NCBI GenBank assembly: GCA_003694465.1
Contig: RFKM01000177.1
Span: 1 to 7,187, forward strand
Source: Alphaproteobacteria bacterium
GTDB taxonomy: Bacteria; Pseudomonadota; Alphaproteobacteria; Rhodobacterales; Rhodobacteraceae
Direction of reading: 5' to 3'
DNA length: 7,187 bases
Of this stretch, positions 6,501-7,187 are shown piece after piece (the first letter of the stretch is position 1; each line of letters begins with the position of its first letter). Both the position numbers and the translations under genes were made by a program. The notes under the pieces are model-generated. The model saw only the letters and a program-made list of their open reading frames with translations. It was not told where the DNA came from and ran no database searches.

Positions 6501-6572
6501 TTGACATGCAAATGCTGCATAGCGGCAATTCGATCCTGTCCGTTGTGCAGGTGCAGCATTCGCGCCATCTAT
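6501..6572 (+). promoter_or_regulatory. Promoter region of ccaF1-CcsR, with RpoH-like element
   Basis: TTGTGC (6543-6548) and CCATCT (6565-6570) with a 16-nt spacer resemble a heat-shock sigma promoter (TTGAA, then CCATnT). The R. sphaeroides ccaF1-CcsR operon is known to depend on RpoHI/RpoHII, which fits. A consensus TTGACA at 6501-6506 lies upstream, but its matching -10 (around 6524-6529) is poor. Between the two is a perfect 9-bp inverted repeat, AATGCTGCA (6511-6519) and TGCAGCATT (6552-6560). GTGCAG is also repeated in tandem at 6545-6556. Confidence 0.5.
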
Positions 6573-6634
6573 GCCTCGAAGCGAACAGGAAGCCGCCGCC
6601 CACCACGGGGCAGCACAGACGAAAGAGAGAGATC

Positions 6635-6853
6635 ATGGCCTACGCATCCGACATCCGCCTCGCCCGCAAGAGCCTCCGCGACTGGTTTGACGCGGCGCGC
6701 AAATCCTTCGCCGAGGCCCGCCGCCAGCGCGAGATCTACAAGCGCACGATCAACGAGCTGAACATGCTGAACGAGCGCGAACTCGCCGACCTCGGCATTT
6801 CCGCGGCGCAGATCGAGACGATCGCCCGCGAAGCGGCCTACGGCCGGAAGTAA
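6635..6853 (+). CDS. ccaF1: CcaF1-like DUF1127 small RNA-binding protein
   Basis: A 72-residue basic protein. The C-terminal DUF1127 module is clear: YKRTINELNMLNERELADLGISAAQIETIAREAAYG (35-70), with the family's EL-x-L-x(3)-EL-x-DLGI pattern. The N-terminal half is a helical Lys/Arg-rich region (8-37). In R. sphaeroides the DUF1127 protein CcaF1 binds RNA and influences processing and turnover of several RNAs, including the CcsR RNAs encoded just downstream; the same arrangement here supports the name. The ATG at 6635 is chosen because a purine-rich site (GAAAGAGAGAG, 6621-6631) precedes it and it begins the conserved protein; the frame is open from 6476 but that extension covers the promoter. 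The first CcsR hairpin begins 8 nt after the stop, so the two are surely on one transcript. Confidence 0.88.
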   Translation: MAYASDIRLARKSLRDWFDAARKSFAEARRQREIYKRTINELNMLNERELADLGISAAQIETIAREAAYGRK

Positions 6854-6861
6854 TTCGAAAA

Positions 6862-6929
6862 GGGCCGCCCGACCTCCTCCCCGGGCGCCCCTCGCGCCGC
6901 GCGCCGCCACTCCTCCTCCCTGGCAAGGC
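6862..6929 (+). ncRNA. ccsR1: CcsR-type RNA 1 (two hairpins, CCTCCTCCC loops)
   Basis: Hairpin 1 pairs GGGCCGCCC (6862-6870, one bulged C) with GGGCGCCC (6883-6890) and shows CCTCCTCCC (6873-6881) in the loop. Hairpin 2 pairs GCC (6903-6905) and GCCA (6906-6909) with TGGC (6921-6924) and GGC (6927-6929), leaving a 2-nt bulge; its loop holds CCTCCTCCC (6912-6920). CcsR RNAs of R. sphaeroides have two hairpins with this loop motif, are induced by stress and affect C1 metabolism and glutathione-related redox defence. Ends are hairpin limits, not mapped ends. Confidence 0.82.
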
Positions 6930-6943
6930 CGCGGCACCTCGAA

Positions 6944-7013
6944 CGGATGCCTCTCCCTCCCCGAGGCATCCGAGATCGGCCGGCGGCACCCTACCTCCTC
7001 CCGGGGTGCCGCC
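6944..7013 (+). ncRNA. ccsR2: CcsR-type RNA 2 (two 10-bp hairpins, first loop degenerate)
   Basis: Hairpin 3 is a perfect 10-bp stem, CGGATGCCTC (6944-6953) with GAGGCATCCG (6963-6972); its loop TCCCTCCCC departs from the consensus. Hairpin 4 is also 10 bp, GGCGGCACCC (6982-6991) with GGGTGCCGCC (7004-7013), and shows a full CCTCCTCCC (6994-7002). The stems differ from those of the other units, while the loop is kept. Confidence 0.83.
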
Positions 7014-7028
7014 TGGCCGGATCGAAAA

Positions 7029-7085
7029 GGTTTCGGACCCGTCCTCCTCCCCGGGTCCGCGCCCCAAGGCCGCTCCTCCCCGGCC
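7029..7085 (+). ncRNA. ccsR3: CcsR-type RNA 3 (two hairpins, second loop shortened)
   Basis: Hairpin 5 pairs CGGACCC (7034-7040) with GGGTCCG (7053-7059) and exposes CCTCCTCCC (7043-7051). Hairpin 6 pairs GGCCG (7068-7072) with CGGCC (7081-7085) with an 8-nt loop CTCCTCCC, one C short of the motif because that base position is taken by the stem. TCGAAAAGG just before the unit (7022-7030) repeats exactly the junction before unit 1 (6855-6863). Confidence 0.8.
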
Positions 7086-7089
7086 GAAA

Positions 7090-7109
7090 GGGCAAACGGG
7101 GCTTTGCCC
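7090..7109 (+). other. Hairpin without the CcsR motif between units 3 and 4
   Basis: GGGCAAA (7090-7096) pairs with TTTGCCC (7103-7109), 7 bp with loop CGGGGC. It has no T-tract and is the only hairpin in the array lacking a C/T-rich loop. It could be a spacer, a barrier to decay or a processing signal. Confidence 0.6.
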
Positions 7110-7118
7110 CGACCATGC

Positions 7119-7187
7119 GCAAGGGTTCTCCTCCTCCCGAAACCTTGCCAAGAGGCGGCGGCGCCTTCCTCCTCCCGGCGCCGCCGC
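7119..7187 (+). ncRNA. ccsR4: CcsR-type RNA 4 (two hairpins, reaches window end)
   Basis: Hairpin 8 pairs GCAAGG and TT (7119-7127, one bulged G) with AACCTTGC (7141-7148) and exposes CCTCCTCCC (7130-7138). Hairpin 9 is the most stable of the array: GCGGCGGCGCC (7155-7165) with its exact complement (7177-7187), 11 bp, loop TTCCTCCTCCC with the motif at 7168-7176. The window ends on the last stem base; a T-tract right after it would make this the operon terminator, which I cannot see. Confidence 0.8.

Noticed and set aside
6476..6634. Upstream extension of the ccaF1 frame to an ATG at 6476
   Set aside because: The extension would cover the TTGACA and RpoH-like promoter elements and lacks family similarity; DUF1127 proteins of this type are about 70 residues, fitting the ATG at 6635.
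6750..7151. Minus-strand open frame of 133 codons over ccaF1 and the hairpin array
   Set aside because: It is antisense to ccaF1 and the CcsR hairpins; its Gly/Arg repeats come from the complement of the CCTCCTCCC loops.
6854..7187. CRISPR array
   Set aside because: The repeated piece is only 9 nt, spacing is irregular (about 30-57 nt) and the surrounding bases are inverted repeats, so these are hairpin loops, not repeats with spacers.

Overview
The window looks like chromosomal DNA from an alphaproteobacterium, most probably of the Rhodobacter/Paracoccus family (Rhodobacteraceae). The evidence is high GC content, the start of a division and cell wall (dcw) cluster with an unusually long leader before mraZ, and a DUF1127 gene followed by a dense series of hairpins with CCTCCTCCC loops. 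That last arrangement is the ccaF1-CcsR locus known from Rhodobacter sphaeroides. I recognise these from memory of the families; no search was run.

Positions 1-4571 (minus strand, reading right to left): mraZ, rsmH (mraW), ftsL, ftsI and the first 302 codons of murE form a tight operon. ATGA overlaps join mraZ to rsmH and ftsL to ftsI, and the other gaps are 4 and 13 nt. The order is transcription factor, 16S rRNA methyltransferase, divisome linker, septal transpeptidase, then a cytoplasmic Mur ligase.

Positions 4572-5235 hold no protein gene. Transcribed leftward, this is the leader and control region of the dcw cluster. It has a strong intrinsic terminator only about 40 nt before mraZ, so most transcripts could end there and yield a small RNA equivalent to UpsM of R. 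sphaeroides. Further upstream are three TGG units at 10-bp spacing (possible MraZ operator), three copies of an AAGATGT element, a second terminator-like hairpin, a GANTC-rich inverted repeat and the terminator of mrp.

Positions 5236-6345 (minus) encode Mrp/ApbC, a P-loop ATPase for Fe-S cluster handling, with a plausible promoter just upstream. The 289-nt divergent spacer 6346-6634 contains two inverted repeats, a TTGACA box and an RpoH-like promoter facing rightward.

Positions 6635-7187 (plus) hold ccaF1, a 72-aa DUF1127 protein, and then eight hairpins carrying CCTCCTCCC or a near variant in the loop. They group in pairs as four CcsR-type RNAs, probably co-transcribed with ccaF1 and cut out of its 3' region. 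A ninth hairpin, without the motif, sits before the fourth pair. Thus a housekeeping Fe-S gene is flanked by two small RNA loci, one tied to stress and one to cell division.
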